Positions 33,922 to 42,083 of a DNA stretch of 42,162 nucleotides are shown here, piece after piece; position 1 is the stretch's first letter; every line of letters starts with the position of its first letter. The position numbers and the translations under genes are program-made. This DNA is from Nanobdellota archaeon (GTDB lineage Archaea > Nanobdellota > Nanobdellia > SCGC-AAA011-G17 > UBA489). The DNA lies in assembly GCA_030699455.1 (NCBI GenBank), contig JAUYMN010000001.1:1-42162 (forward strand). The letters are read 5' to 3'. The notes below the pieces were generated by a model. It was not told the DNA's origin and did no database searches. It saw only the letters and a program-made list of their open reading frames with translations.

Positions 33922-34416
33922 TCATTCCTTTATATGCTTATCGTGAACTGAGTGATACGTGTGTAGCTCATTGTCATTAAACCACAATGGCAACTCATAA
34001 TCTGCATCTTCTTTATTCCCCGAAGCATGAATAAGATTTTTTACAGCAATATCTTTGCTGTCTGCATAAGAGTAGCTGACATGTGCAAAATCACCCCGTA
34101 TTGTTCCAGGCAGTGCTGATTTTGGTTCAGTTGAACCAACTATCTTTCTAACATTTTCAATTGCATCAACACCTTCGATTGCAATTGCAACAACAGGTCC
34201 AGAAGTTATGAATGTTAACAATTTTTTTCTCACATGCTCTCCTCTGCGTTTTGATATATCATCTGTATAATGTTTCATTGCATGATCTTTATCTGTCCAG
34301 ACCATCTTTAATCCAATTATTTTTAATCCGCGCTGCTCAAATCGTTTTATACATTCCCCTATCAGTGAACGCTCTATTCCGTCTGGCTTTATTAGAACTA
34401 AAGTTTTTTCAGTCAT
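33922..34416 (-). CDS. ndk: Nucleoside diphosphate kinase
   Basis: The 164-residue enzyme balances NTP pools. It has TLVLIKPDGIERSLIGECIKRFEQRGLKI, PVVAIAIEGVDAIENVRKIVG, TIRGDF, and the active-site His in NLIHASG. A C-terminal extension (YELPLWFNDNELHTYHSVHDKH) is longer than in bacteria. The order L7Ae-eS28-eL24-Ndk is the conserved archaeal operon; infB, its usual end gene, is nearby but detached. Confidence 0.96.
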   Translation of the reverse strand: MTEKTLVLIKPDGIERSLIGECIKRFEQRGLKIIGLKMVWTDKDHAMKHYTDDISKRRGEHVRKKLLTFITSGPVVAIAIEGVDAIENVRKIVGSTEPKSALPGTIRGDFAHVSYSYADSKDIAVKNLIHASGNKEDADYELPLWFNDNELHTYHSVHDKHIKE

Positions 34417-34583
34417 TTTTTGTATTTACTGGTCCATTTTGTGTGGACAGGATTTCTTTTTAATTTCAGCTGGTTTTTCTTGCATTTCAATCCACAAAAA
34501 TTAAACATTTTAGCATCATCCCTTATGTAAAGTGTTCCAGTCCCAGGTTCTACATCATTCCCACAAAATGCACATTTTACCAT
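34413..34583 (-). CDS. rpl24e: Ribosomal protein eL24 (56 aa, missed by the ORF track)
   Basis: ATG 34583 overlaps the eS28 stop (TAATG), and TGA overlaps the ndk ATG. The protein reads MVKCAFCGNDVEPGTGTLYI then AKMFNFCGLKCKKN...RNPVHTKWTSKY, the eL24 zinc-finger core with C-x2-C and C-x3-C intact. The large-subunit gene is too short for the track but certain. Confidence 0.95.
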   Translation of the reverse strand: MVKCAFCGNDVEPGTGTLYIRDDAKMFNFCGLKCKKNQLKLKRNPVHTKWTSKYKK

Positions 34584-34855
34584 TATCTTTTCTTTCCTCT
34601 TTTTGAAACATTTAGAGAGCGAGCCTCTATTTCCGTCTCCCTCAGCATGATAACATCTTTTGGTGAAATCGGTCCCCTCACGTTTCTTCTAAGAATCTTG
34701 CTTTTATCTGGTCCTTCCATGACCTTTGCCCTTACTTGAGTAATTGCCCCCCTTGTTCCTGTTCTGCCAACTATTTCCTGAACTTCAGCGGGATATGCCG
34801 GAGTAAACAACACTCCTCCTGTCTGCTTTTTTTCTTCTTTTTTATTGTCTGCCAT
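34583..34855 (-). CDS. rps28e: Ribosomal protein eS28
   Basis: The 90-residue small-subunit protein is recognised by TPAYPAEVQEIVGRTGTRGAITQVRAKVMEG, RNVRGPISPKDVIMLRETEIEAR. It has a charged N-terminal extension (ADNKKEEKKQ) not usual in archaeal eS28. Four bases separate it from L7Ae. Confidence 0.95.
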   Translation of the reverse strand: MADNKKEEKKQTGGVLFTPAYPAEVQEIVGRTGTRGAITQVRAKVMEGPDKSKILRRNVRGPISPKDVIMLRETEIEARSLNVSKRGKKR

Positions 34856-34859
34856 CTAA

Positions 34860-35258
34860 TTATTCCTTTTTTTCCTCTTTATTTTTCTGTGGCTCTGCTG
34901 ATTTCTTTTGTGATCTGGCTATTTCTTTTATTAAGCTTTCAGCTTCGCCCGACTGGATTACTGCTACGCTTGATGTTGGTATGTTTAAGCCAGCTGCGGC
35001 TCCTAGCTCTTCTCTGCCAGGAACTTTCACACAAGGTGTCTCTTTTTCCTTACAAAGAGGCTCTAAGTGCATTATAACCTCTGCAGGATTTACATCCTGT
35101 GCATAAAGAACCAGTTTTGCTATTCCTCTCTCAACAGCCTTTGTTACTTCATTTGTGCCTTTCTTGATTTTTCCTGTTTTTGCTGCCAATTCTATGGCTT
35201 CATAAGCTTGATTTACTAAATTTTCTTCAGTCATTGGATATTCCTCCTGATTTGACAA
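34860..35258 (-). CDS. rpl7ae: Ribosomal protein L7Ae (K-turn binder)
   Basis: The 132-residue protein has AYEAIELAAKTGKIKKGTNEVTKAVERGIAKLVLYAQDVNP, the L7Ae RNA-binding signature (KGTNEVTK), then HLEPLCKEKETPCVKVPGREELGAAAGL. In archaea it serves the ribosome, C/D and H/ACA RNPs and RNase P, linking it to rnp2/rnp3 in this window. First gene of the operon; the charged C-terminal tail is extra. Confidence 0.96.
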   Translation of the reverse strand: MSNQEEYPMTEENLVNQAYEAIELAAKTGKIKKGTNEVTKAVERGIAKLVLYAQDVNPAEVIMHLEPLCKEKETPCVKVPGREELGAAAGLNIPTSSVAVIQSGEAESLIKEIARSQKKSAEPQKNKEEKKE

Positions 35259-35332
35259 TGATGAAGTATTGACTAGAATTTTGGTTTTTAAAGTTTTCTT
35301 ATTGGCTGGTTCTGTAGAAAGTTAAAGATTTA

Positions 35333-35440
35333 ATGAGACTTGCGCCCCCACATCAGTATCAAGCAAGATATGAGGTGATGAGAATGGTGCAGTTCAGTTA
35401 TAATAAACTTATGGAGCCAGTTAGTTTCTGGATTAAATAA
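35333..35440 (+). CDS. Possible micro-protein (35 aa) upstream of the L7Ae operon
   Basis: The gap 35259-35474 contains an ATG frame of 35 residues, MRLAPPHQYQARYEVMRMVQ then FSYNKLMEPVSFWIK, with a composition unlike the AT-rich non-coding DNA around it (Pro, Gln, Trp, Met rich; GCG, CCC codons). No ribosome-binding site is clear. It could be a real micro-gene or the remnant of one. No RNA gene was recognised in the gap. Confidence 0.35.
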   Translation: MRLAPPHQYQARYEVMRMVQFSYNKLMEPVSFWIK

Positions 35441-35474
35441 TTCCCCTACATTTTTATTCTTAATTTTGCCATCA

Positions 35475-35855
35475 CTACAAATTGTCATCTAAAAATTTCT
35501 TTAGGCTTTCCAGATCTTTTTTATCTTTATCATACCAAAATGATGTTATCCCCAAAGATTCTGCAGTTTTTACTGCTTCAGAGTTATGGTCAAAATATAT
35601 TACTTCATCCTGCAGCAGAGAATACTTTTTTAACAAATTTTTGAAATATTCCGGATTTGTTTTATTTGGATTATGTGATAAGGTAAAAACTTCATATGGC
35701 ATGTTAACAATTCCATATTTCAATTTCTCTTCTTCATTTGCATTTGTAACAATTATTTTTTTATTATCATAACCATCCAATAATACCTCCATCTTCAGAA
35801 AAATTCCATCTTCAGTTACAAAAGTATTCCATGCATCAACAAGTATAGTCTTCAT
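35475..35855 (-). CDS. HAD-superfamily-like protein with altered motif I
   Basis: The 126-residue single-domain HAD fold has motif I ILVDAWNTFV, motif II IIVTNAN, a Lys in NKTNPEYF (motif III), and motif IV VIYFDHNSEAVKTAESLGI. The second Asp of DxD is Trp, so ordinary phosphatase chemistry may be lost or changed. ATG overlaps the MTAP stop by 4 nt, suggesting a linked role in nucleoside or methionine salvage; this is inference. Confidence 0.72.
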   Translation of the reverse strand: MKTILVDAWNTFVTEDGIFLKMEVLLDGYDNKKIIVTNANEEEKLKYGIVNMPYEVFTLSHNPNKTNPEYFKNLLKKYSLLQDEVIYFDHNSEAVKTAESLGITSFWYDKDKKDLESLKKFLDDNL

Positions 35856-36595
35856 TTTATTTTATTTAAGGTATTAATTAATATTTTTTTAACATTATCA
35901 CCATTTTTATTAAATGTTTTCACTATTTCTTCCCATGTTACCGGAGCTTCTGATTCTCTCCAGCAATCATAATCCGTGCTCATAGCAACGGCTGCATATT
36001 TTAGCCCTGCTTCATTTGCTAAAATACATTCTGGAGCTGTTGACATGTTTATCACATCCGCCCCCCAAGATCTGAACATAAGAGACTCTGCTTTTGTTGA
36101 AAATCTAGAGCCCTCAATTGTCACTACAGTTCCTCTTTCGTGGTGTGGCAGTTTTAGTTCTCTGCAGGTTTCAATTAATTTGTTTCTTAACTCTTCATCA
36201 AATGGTTCAGCCATGGGAGTATGTAGCGGTGCATCTTTAAATTCTTCATGAAAAGTTAATTTTCTTAATCTTGTGAAATCTATAAATTGATCTAAAATTA
36301 CAAAATGTCCGCGATTTATCTCTTCTTTCAGCGAACCGCACGCAGTTGTTGCCAGAATATGTGTGCAACCTATTTTATTTAATGCATAAATATTTGCTCT
36401 GTTATTAATTGCTGTTGGAGGTATAGAATGTTTTTTTCCATGTCTTGCCAAAATTACAACATCCACTCCATTTATTTTCCCGGTTGTTAATGCCGATGAT
36501 GGTGAACCATAAGGTGTAGAAACTTCCTTTTCTTCAGGATTTTCAATCATCTCAGGATCATCCAGACCAGAACCGCCAATTATTCCTATTGCCAT
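35852..36595 (-). CDS. mtnP: S-methyl-5'-thioadenosine/purine nucleoside phosphorylase
   Basis: The 247-residue phosphorylase splits methylthioadenosine (or related nucleosides) with phosphate. Visible are IGIIGGSGLDDP, VVILARHGKKHSIPPTAINNRANIYAL, ATTACGSL, DQFIDFTRLR, and VINMSTAPECILANEAGLKYAAVAMSTDYDCW (MTAP-type STxPE). It starts two bases after the GluRS stop. Specificity between MTA and other nucleosides cannot be fixed from sequence alone. Confidence 0.93.
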   Translation of the reverse strand: MAIGIIGGSGLDDPEMIENPEEKEVSTPYGSPSSALTTGKINGVDVVILARHGKKHSIPPTAINNRANIYALNKIGCTHILATTACGSLKEEINRGHFVILDQFIDFTRLRKLTFHEEFKDAPLHTPMAEPFDEELRNKLIETCRELKLPHHERGTVVTIEGSRFSTKAESLMFRSWGADVINMSTAPECILANEAGLKYAAVAMSTDYDCWRESEAPVTWEEIVKTFNKNGDNVKKILINTLNKIK

Positions 36596-36596
36596 C

Positions 36597-38285
36597 TTAC
36601 CTATGAGTCTGATAGAAAATATAAATATTATTATTTATCCCATCATATCTTGCAAAAAATTTTCTTTCAAATTGCACTATGTCTCCTTCCTTCAAATTTG
36701 AAAGAAAATGCTCCCCTATTGCCTCTATATCCTTTCCATGGGGCATTTTAACCTTTACTTTTACTGGCTCCTCAGATGATGGCAACCAATGTATTGTCTT
36801 TGCTTTTAAATTGCTGTCCGGATCCTTCGATATAAACTTTCCATCCAAAAAATTACACAGGTGCATTAGTCTACATGGCTTGCCTTTCAGAGGATTATCA
36901 ATTTTTTCTACATAAAATTTATGTGATTTTTTGAATTTTCTTGTTCCCCTTTCTGGAAAATCCGGATGCAATGGCAACTCTGATTTTATATCTGGCAAAC
37001 CTAATATCTCAATTTCAACTGGATCTTCTATTATAAAATATCTGTTTGCTTTTGGTTCTATAATTTTTCTGTTGTATGCGTAGATTGCTTTCATAAACTC
37101 TTCATAAGAAACAGTCTTGTCAACTTTGGATGGACCCAATTCATGTATATAATTTATGAACGCCTCCGGAGACAATCCCCTTCTTCTAAATGCAGAGATT
37201 GTTGGTAGTTTTGGATCATCTACTCCAGTGTATTTTCCTTTTTTTATTCCATCTGAAAATTCCGATGCAGATACTTTTATTCCTTCAAAATTTATTCTTC
37301 CGATATGTATGTATTCTGGAATCCACCAGTTAAAATATTTATAGATATATTTCTGTCTTTCTGCATTCGTAAGATGATCTTTGCCCCTTATTATATGTGT
37401 TAACTCAGATTTATGATCGTCTATTGCAACTGAGAAATTCATCAATGGCCAAACACGATATTTTTTCCCTTGCAGAGGGTGTATTTCTTCAGAAATCCTA
37501 AACGCCGGCCAATCCCTTATTGCAGGATTATTGTGTTTCATGTCTGTTTTTATTCTGAGAACCGCAGTGCCTTCCTTGTAAGTTGTGAGCATGCCATGCC
37601 ATCGCTTTTCTTGTTCTTTTATAGAAAGATTTCTACAGGGACAGTCTGACTTTTTTTCTATGTATTCTTTCCATTCTCCTGATTTGCATCTGCATACATA
37701 AGCATGCCCCATCGATATGAGCTCTTCAGCATATTTTTGGTAATCAGTTATATGCTCTGACTGTATTATTGTTTCTGAGAAATTAATATTTGATATCCAT
37801 TTTGCATCCTCTTGAATCTGCTTGTATGCATCCAAACTAATATTTGACGGATCCGTATCTTCAATGCGCAACACCATTTTGCCATTATACTTTTTTGCAT
37901 ATTCACTATTCAACAATAATGGAAGTGTATGCCCTATATGCAGTGGACCAGAAGGTGATGGTGGAAATCTAAACCCATAAGGCCTATTTATCTTTTTTAA
38001 TTCCGGAAGACCAGTTCTTTTCTTTTTTTTGCTGACCTTTATGTGTGCTGTATATTTTTTATGCAGTTCTTTGAATTCATCTTTTGATAATCCTGAATAT
38101 TTTTTTATTGTTGACTCAATCTCAATAAGCAATTCAGGTATCTTCGTTTTTAAATTTTTGTCAGAACCGAGTAATTTGCCAAGAATTGCCTTTGGATTTG
38201 CCTCTTTATATTTTTCAATATTTTCCAGAGTAAACCCCTTGATTAAATTTAGCACTGTATCGCTAAAAATTTCTTTTTTCCCCAT
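36597..38285 (-). CDS. gltX: Glutamyl-tRNA synthetase, archaeal/eukaryotic type
   Basis: The roughly 562-residue class I synthetase has an N-terminal helical domain, RFPPSPSGPLHIGHTLPLLLNSEYA (HIGH motif), RIEDTDPSN, a Cys pair cluster CRCKSGEW...DCPCR, IIRGKDHLTN, and GIKVSASEFSDGI as the KMSKS-equivalent, followed by the all-beta anticodon-binding domains. Archaeal GluRS is usually non-discriminating, charging tRNA-Gln for amidation. The track starts at TTG 38303; ATG 38285 is preferred. Confidence 0.95.
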   Translation of the reverse strand: MGKKEIFSDTVLNLIKGFTLENIEKYKEANPKAILGKLLGSDKNLKTKIPELLIEIESTIKKYSGLSKDEFKELHKKYTAHIKVSKKKKRTGLPELKKINRPYGFRFPPSPSGPLHIGHTLPLLLNSEYAKKYNGKMVLRIEDTDPSNISLDAYKQIQEDAKWISNINFSETIIQSEHITDYQKYAEELISMGHAYVCRCKSGEWKEYIEKKSDCPCRNLSIKEQEKRWHGMLTTYKEGTAVLRIKTDMKHNNPAIRDWPAFRISEEIHPLQGKKYRVWPLMNFSVAIDDHKSELTHIIRGKDHLTNAERQKYIYKYFNWWIPEYIHIGRINFEGIKVSASEFSDGIKKGKYTGVDDPKLPTISAFRRRGLSPEAFINYIHELGPSKVDKTVSYEEFMKAIYAYNRKIIEPKANRYFIIEDPVEIEILGLPDIKSELPLHPDFPERGTRKFKKSHKFYVEKIDNPLKGKPCRLMHLCNFLDGKFISKDPDSNLKAKTIHWLPSSEEPVKVKVKMPHGKDIEAIGEHFLSNLKEGDIVQFERKFFARYDGINNNIYIFYQTHR

Positions 38286-38325
38286 GACCTTACCATGGAG
38301 CAATCACATTATAAGAATTTGCTTT

Positions 38326-39036
38326 TTATCTTCCAAACTTTCTTTTTCTTTTTGAGTACTCTTTCAGGCATTCAAGGAAATCTTCCTTTTCAAATTCAGG
38401 CCACATTTTTTCAAGATAAAACCACTCTGAATATGCAGATTGATAGCACAGAAAGTTAGAAGATCTTTTTTCTCCGCCGGTTCTTATAATCATATCTGGC
38501 TCACTTTTTACATATAAGTTGTCACTGACTGTTTTTTTGTCAATATCTTTTGGATCTAATTTTCCATCTTTTACCATTTCTGCTATCTTTCTTGTAGCGT
38601 CGACAATTTCATCCCTTCCGCCATATGCCATTGCAAAGTTTACTATGTGTTTTTTATTGTTCTTTGTTTTTTCCATTAAGTTTTTCATTGATTCCTGAAC
38701 ATCTTTTGGAAAAAGGTACGTATGACCTATGAAATTTATTTTTATTCCCCTCTCATTTATCCTTGGATCATTTGCAACATCGTCATAAGCATTTTTGAAT
38801 ATTTTCATCAGATGGTCAAGTTCTTCTTTAGGCCTGTTTATGTTTTCAACAGAAAATGCATATACTGTTAGCTCCTTAAGATTTATTTCGCTGCACCATT
38901 CCAAGACTTTCTCAAGTTTTTTCTTTCCCCACTCATGCCCCTTCCATGGTTTCAGCATTAACTTTTTAGCAAATCTTCTATTTCCATCCAATATCAGGCC
39001 TATATGCCTTGGAACCTTGCTGATTACCGGTCTCAT
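38326..39036 (-). CDS. uppS: Cis-prenyltransferase (undecaprenyl/polyprenyl diphosphate synthase)
   Basis: The 236-residue enzyme extends prenyl chains for lipid carriers. It has HIGLILDGNRRFAKKLML (catalytic Asp), GHEWGKKKLEKVLEWC, LTVYAFSVENINRP, NFAMAYGGRDEIVDATRKIA, and the C-terminal PDMIIRTGGEKRSSNFLCYQSAYSEWFYLEKMWPEF. All family blocks are intact. In archaea the product probably carries N-glycans, inferred; relevant to the glycosylated pilins. Confidence 0.95.
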   Translation of the reverse strand: MRPVISKVPRHIGLILDGNRRFAKKLMLKPWKGHEWGKKKLEKVLEWCSEINLKELTVYAFSVENINRPKEELDHLMKIFKNAYDDVANDPRINERGIKINFIGHTYLFPKDVQESMKNLMEKTKNNKKHIVNFAMAYGGRDEIVDATRKIAEMVKDGKLDPKDIDKKTVSDNLYVKSEPDMIIRTGGEKRSSNFLCYQSAYSEWFYLEKMWPEFEKEDFLECLKEYSKRKRKFGR

Positions 39037-39093
39037 TTTTCTGATTTTTGTTATTTTGCTCGTCGTTTTTTTCTTTTTAAATCTGTTGATTGC

Positions 39094-40173
39094 CTATACC
39101 CCTGTACTTAATGCCAGGAAAAATAAAAATGTTGCGTAAAAGAAAAGCAGAATTATGCCCTCCAAGGCACGTGATATCCACTTAGTTTTTACGTAGTTTC
39201 TGAACATTATGGTTGTCAGTATCATAAAAGGAATGGCCAGCCAGAGGCTAAAGGGAGTAATAATAATGGGAGTTATTATTGATGTCAATCCTCCCACCAA
39301 GAGTATATTTGCCACATTTGAACCTATAATATTTCCAATGAGAATGTTCGGGAGTCCTTTTTTTACAGATGTAAAAGTCACTGCAAGTTCAGGCATGGAA
39401 GTCCCCAATGCTATCAAGCTTAATCCAATCAATTCCTCATTTATATTTAATATACCAGCAATGTTTATTGCTGAATTGACTAAATATTTTGCACCTATTA
39501 CCAGCCCAACTATGGATATTAATGATATTGAGAACAAATTAACTGCTTTCTTAAATTTGTTTTCCCCAAACATCTTTTTAAGATCTGCATTTTTGCTTAG
39601 CAATTCTCTGTATGTTTTGTGGTCAAGATCTTTGATAATCCTGATTTCTTCATCTGTAAGAATTTTTGGATTTTTTTTATTTCCAAATAATTCATCCAAT
39701 AATCTTTTTGCTTTCGTCTCTATCATTACTGGTGTTTCCTTCTTCTCTTTTATGATATACCAAACAAATATTACAAGGAACAGCAGGCCTTCAATAGCTG
39801 ACACTTTTCCGTCTAGTGAAGCAACGAAAAATAGAATTGCTATGCCAATCAGCACACTTATCTTGTTTTTGAAGTAGTCTTTTTTTATTTTCATAACAGT
39901 CATTATCGATGCAATTCCCAAGATAAGTGTCACATTTGTTATGTTACTGCCGACAATATTGCCCAGTATTATTCCGGTATGTCCTGAAAATGCAGCCGTA
40001 AGACTTGACGCTAACTCTGGCAAAGATGTTCCGAATGCTATTATTGTGGTCCCTATAAAAAATTCAGTAACTCCATAAAATTTTGCTATGCTTACTGCCG
40101 AATCAATCAGCAGTTCTGATGACCTAAGAAGTATAACTAGGGACGCAAACAGGATTAACAGTGTCAGTATCAT
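39094..40173 (-). CDS. Sodium/calcium exchanger family protein
   Basis: The 359-residue membrane protein of the CaCA family has two inverted alpha repeats: FFIGTTIIAFGTSLPELASSLTAAFSGHTGIILGNIVGSNITN and LIGLSLIALGTSMPELAVTFTSVKKGLPNILIGNIIGSNVAN. The GTS(L/M)PEL Glu residues bind the cation. About ten helices, with a cytoplasmic loop around residues 140-200. Exchange of Ca2+ for Na+ or H+ is inferred from family. Confidence 0.93.
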   Translation of the reverse strand: MILTLLILFASLVILLRSSELLIDSAVSIAKFYGVTEFFIGTTIIAFGTSLPELASSLTAAFSGHTGIILGNIVGSNITNVTLILGIASIMTVMKIKKDYFKNKISVLIGIAILFFVASLDGKVSAIEGLLFLVIFVWYIIKEKKETPVMIETKAKRLLDELFGNKKNPKILTDEEIRIIKDLDHKTYRELLSKNADLKKMFGENKFKKAVNLFSISLISIVGLVIGAKYLVNSAINIAGILNINEELIGLSLIALGTSMPELAVTFTSVKKGLPNILIGNIIGSNVANILLVGGLTSIITPIIITPFSLWLAIPFMILTTIMFRNYVKTKWISRALEGIILLFFYATFLFFLALSTGV

Positions 40174-40287
40174 ATTCTTTTATAAATGACTCTAGTTTTT
40201 CCATTTAAATATTGCCTTTTTTAAGCATTAGAAAATCTTATATAGTCTTACATACAGTTCTGCTAACACTCTATAGTAGTGATTGAA

Positions 40288-41679
40288 ATGGTAATGGAAA
40301 TTTTACTTCCTGTGCAAAAGTATCTTACAGTAGTATTACTTTTTATTGCAGCATTTATGTGGCTACTGTTAAGAAAAGATCGAGGTGAAGAGGGTCTTTC
40401 ACCGCTTAAAATAAACAGAGCCTATACTATACTAGTTTTATTGCTACTTCCCTATTTGGTAGGTGTATTTTCTAATTTTTCAGAGGATATTGCACTTGTC
40501 GGCAGGAGTTTTTTGACCACCCTTGTATTCCTTAGCCTAATTGTTGTTCTAGTAAAACTAAATAAAAAAAGTAGCAAAGAAAGGACAAATTACCTAAAAG
40601 AATTGCTTAAGGAATCCAAGAAACATCCGATAAGATACGAGTTTGCCAGAAAAATAGTTGTTCCCGAATTAAAAAAACTGCATGAAAAAGAAGAAGAGAT
40701 TGCAAAGAAAAAAAGAAAGCTTGATGCAAAAAACAAGGCTGATCAAACAGCTTTGAAGTCCCGTGAAGATAAAATAAAAAAGGATATTTTGAGATATGAA
40801 GGGCTTGAAAAATATGTTAATGAAAACTTGAAGCTTTCTGAAACCAAGAAAAAAAGTTCTGAAGAAAAAGAGAAAACTGCAGAAGCAAAGCTTGCAGACA
40901 TAAAAAGATTGCAGCATAGCACTGATAAAAAAGAAGATGAACTTATTAAAAAAGCAGAAGAACTCAAACAAAAAATTAAGGAGTATAATGATAAAGAAAA
41001 AGAACTTGAAGATGAACGCGAGAACTACAAGAAAGAGATAAACAAAAAATCAAATGAAACAATTTCAAGAATAAAATTTGAAGCTACACAAAAGATAAGA
41101 CATAGGGAAGCTAAATTTAATATTTTGGAAGAAGGTGTAATTGCCATGAGAAAAGATGTTCTGAGAAGGGAAAAGAATATTTCTCCAAGGGTTAGAAGAA
41201 TCGAGAGAAGAGAAAAAGAAGTTGAATCAAGAATGTCCAGAATAAGAATGAAAGAATCAGAAATTAGAGAGGCTCTGGATAATCTTCAGATATTAAAGAA
41301 AAAGATGTCTAAGGAAGAGAAAGAGCTTAATGATGCAAAGGAAGACTTTGAGGATTTCAGGATTGATACCGAATCAAAACAAAGAAAAATTGACAGGATA
41401 AAGGAAATTTATGATAAGAAGAATGAAGCTCTTAAAAGAAGAGAGTCTGAGCTGGATAATCTTAGTTCCGAACTAAACAAGAGAAAGAGAAATCTTGACG
41501 AACATGAAAAAAGAATTGCAATAAAAAATAAAGAAGCAGTCCTTATGAAAAATAAGTTAAAAAAAGAAATAGAAGAAGCAGTTCTTGACAAAAACAAAGA
41601 GAAAAGTGATAGCGATCTTGGAGATATAATCTCTGAGAAGCCCTACAAATCCAAAAAAGCTAATGGGGGCAGAAGATAA
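40288..41679 (+). CDS. Membrane-anchored long coiled-coil protein
   Basis: Residues about 10-105 hold three hydrophobic segments (LTVVLLFIAAFMWLLL, TILVLLLLPYLVGVF, LTTLVFLSLIVVLVKL). They are followed by about 340 residues of Lys/Glu-rich heptad sequence (EKEEEIAKKKRKLDAKNK, KRRESELDNLSSEL), a rod-like coiled coil, probably cytoplasmic. No known domain. The track starts at GTG 40279; ATG 40288 is more likely. The TATA CTTATATAG near 40238 gives a short leader. It overlaps the next membrane gene by one base. Confidence 0.75.
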   Translation: MVMEILLPVQKYLTVVLLFIAAFMWLLLRKDRGEEGLSPLKINRAYTILVLLLLPYLVGVFSNFSEDIALVGRSFLTTLVFLSLIVVLVKLNKKSSKERTNYLKELLKESKKHPIRYEFARKIVVPELKKLHEKEEEIAKKKRKLDAKNKADQTALKSREDKIKKDILRYEGLEKYVNENLKLSETKKKSSEEKEKTAEAKLADIKRLQHSTDKKEDELIKKAEELKQKIKEYNDKEKELEDERENYKKEINKKSNETISRIKFEATQKIRHREAKFNILEEGVIAMRKDVLRREKNISPRVRRIERREKEVESRMSRIRMKESEIREALDNLQILKKKMSKEEKELNDAKEDFEDFRIDTESKQRKIDRIKEIYDKKNEALKRRESELDNLSSELNKRKRNLDEHEKRIAIKNKEAVLMKNKLKKEIEEAVLDKNKEKSDSDLGDIISEKPYKSKKANGGRR

Positions 41680-42020
41680 TGGCCGTTGAAAACATAACCT
41701 TTTGGCTTGATGTTGTAACACTTGCATTGGCTTTATTGTCATTGATACTGTTGGTTAAAAATAGGGAATACGAGAAGAGTGCATTCGAGACAAGTATCAA
41801 TGTGTTGCTGTTTGCATTGCTACTTATGGTGCTTGTTAAAACAATTGATGTATTAAGCCTAATTGAAAATGTGTACCCTGGTGTTCTTGATGCTATTGGA
41901 ATTGGAGATTATATGGGAAATCTAGTTAGCATAAACTCTGTTATACTGCTACCTTTGTTTGCAATATGCCTTTTGGTTGCAGTTATTTTTGCTAAAGATA
42001 CCTTCAGTAAAATTGAATAG
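41679..42020 (+). CDS. Small three-helix membrane protein
   Basis: The 113-residue protein has three hydrophobic segments: ITFWLDVVTLALALLSLILLV, INVLLFALLLMVLVKTIDVL, and INSVILLPLFAICLLVAVIFA. No family is recognised. The start overlaps the coiled-coil gene stop (TAATG), so the two probably act as a membrane complex. The following gap to psmB holds TTTTATAAAC near 42025 as the next promoter. Confidence 0.7.
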   Translation: MAVENITFWLDVVTLALALLSLILLVKNREYEKSAFETSINVLLFALLLMVLVKTIDVLSLIENVYPGVLDAIGIGDYMGNLVSINSVILLPLFAICLLVAVIFAKDTFSKIE

Positions 42021-42083
42021 AAAGTTTTATAAACAATGTATAACAGGAAATATTATTCTTGAAGAGTTCTGGTGAAACTTCAA

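Noticed and set aside
35260-35470. C/D box sRNA in the gap upstream of L7Ae (ATGATGA and GTGATGA strings)
   Set aside because: C-like boxes are present but no CTGA D boxes at proper spacing on either strand.
36597-38285. Loss of the KMSKS motif in GluRS (reads KVSAS)
   Set aside because: Archaeal/eukaryotic-type GluRS often have K-x-S-x-S variants here, so this is ordinary.
39209-39877. 222-aa plus-strand ORF opposite the cation exchanger
   Set aside because: Antisense shadow of a clear CaCA membrane protein; the hydrophobic look comes from the complementary codons.
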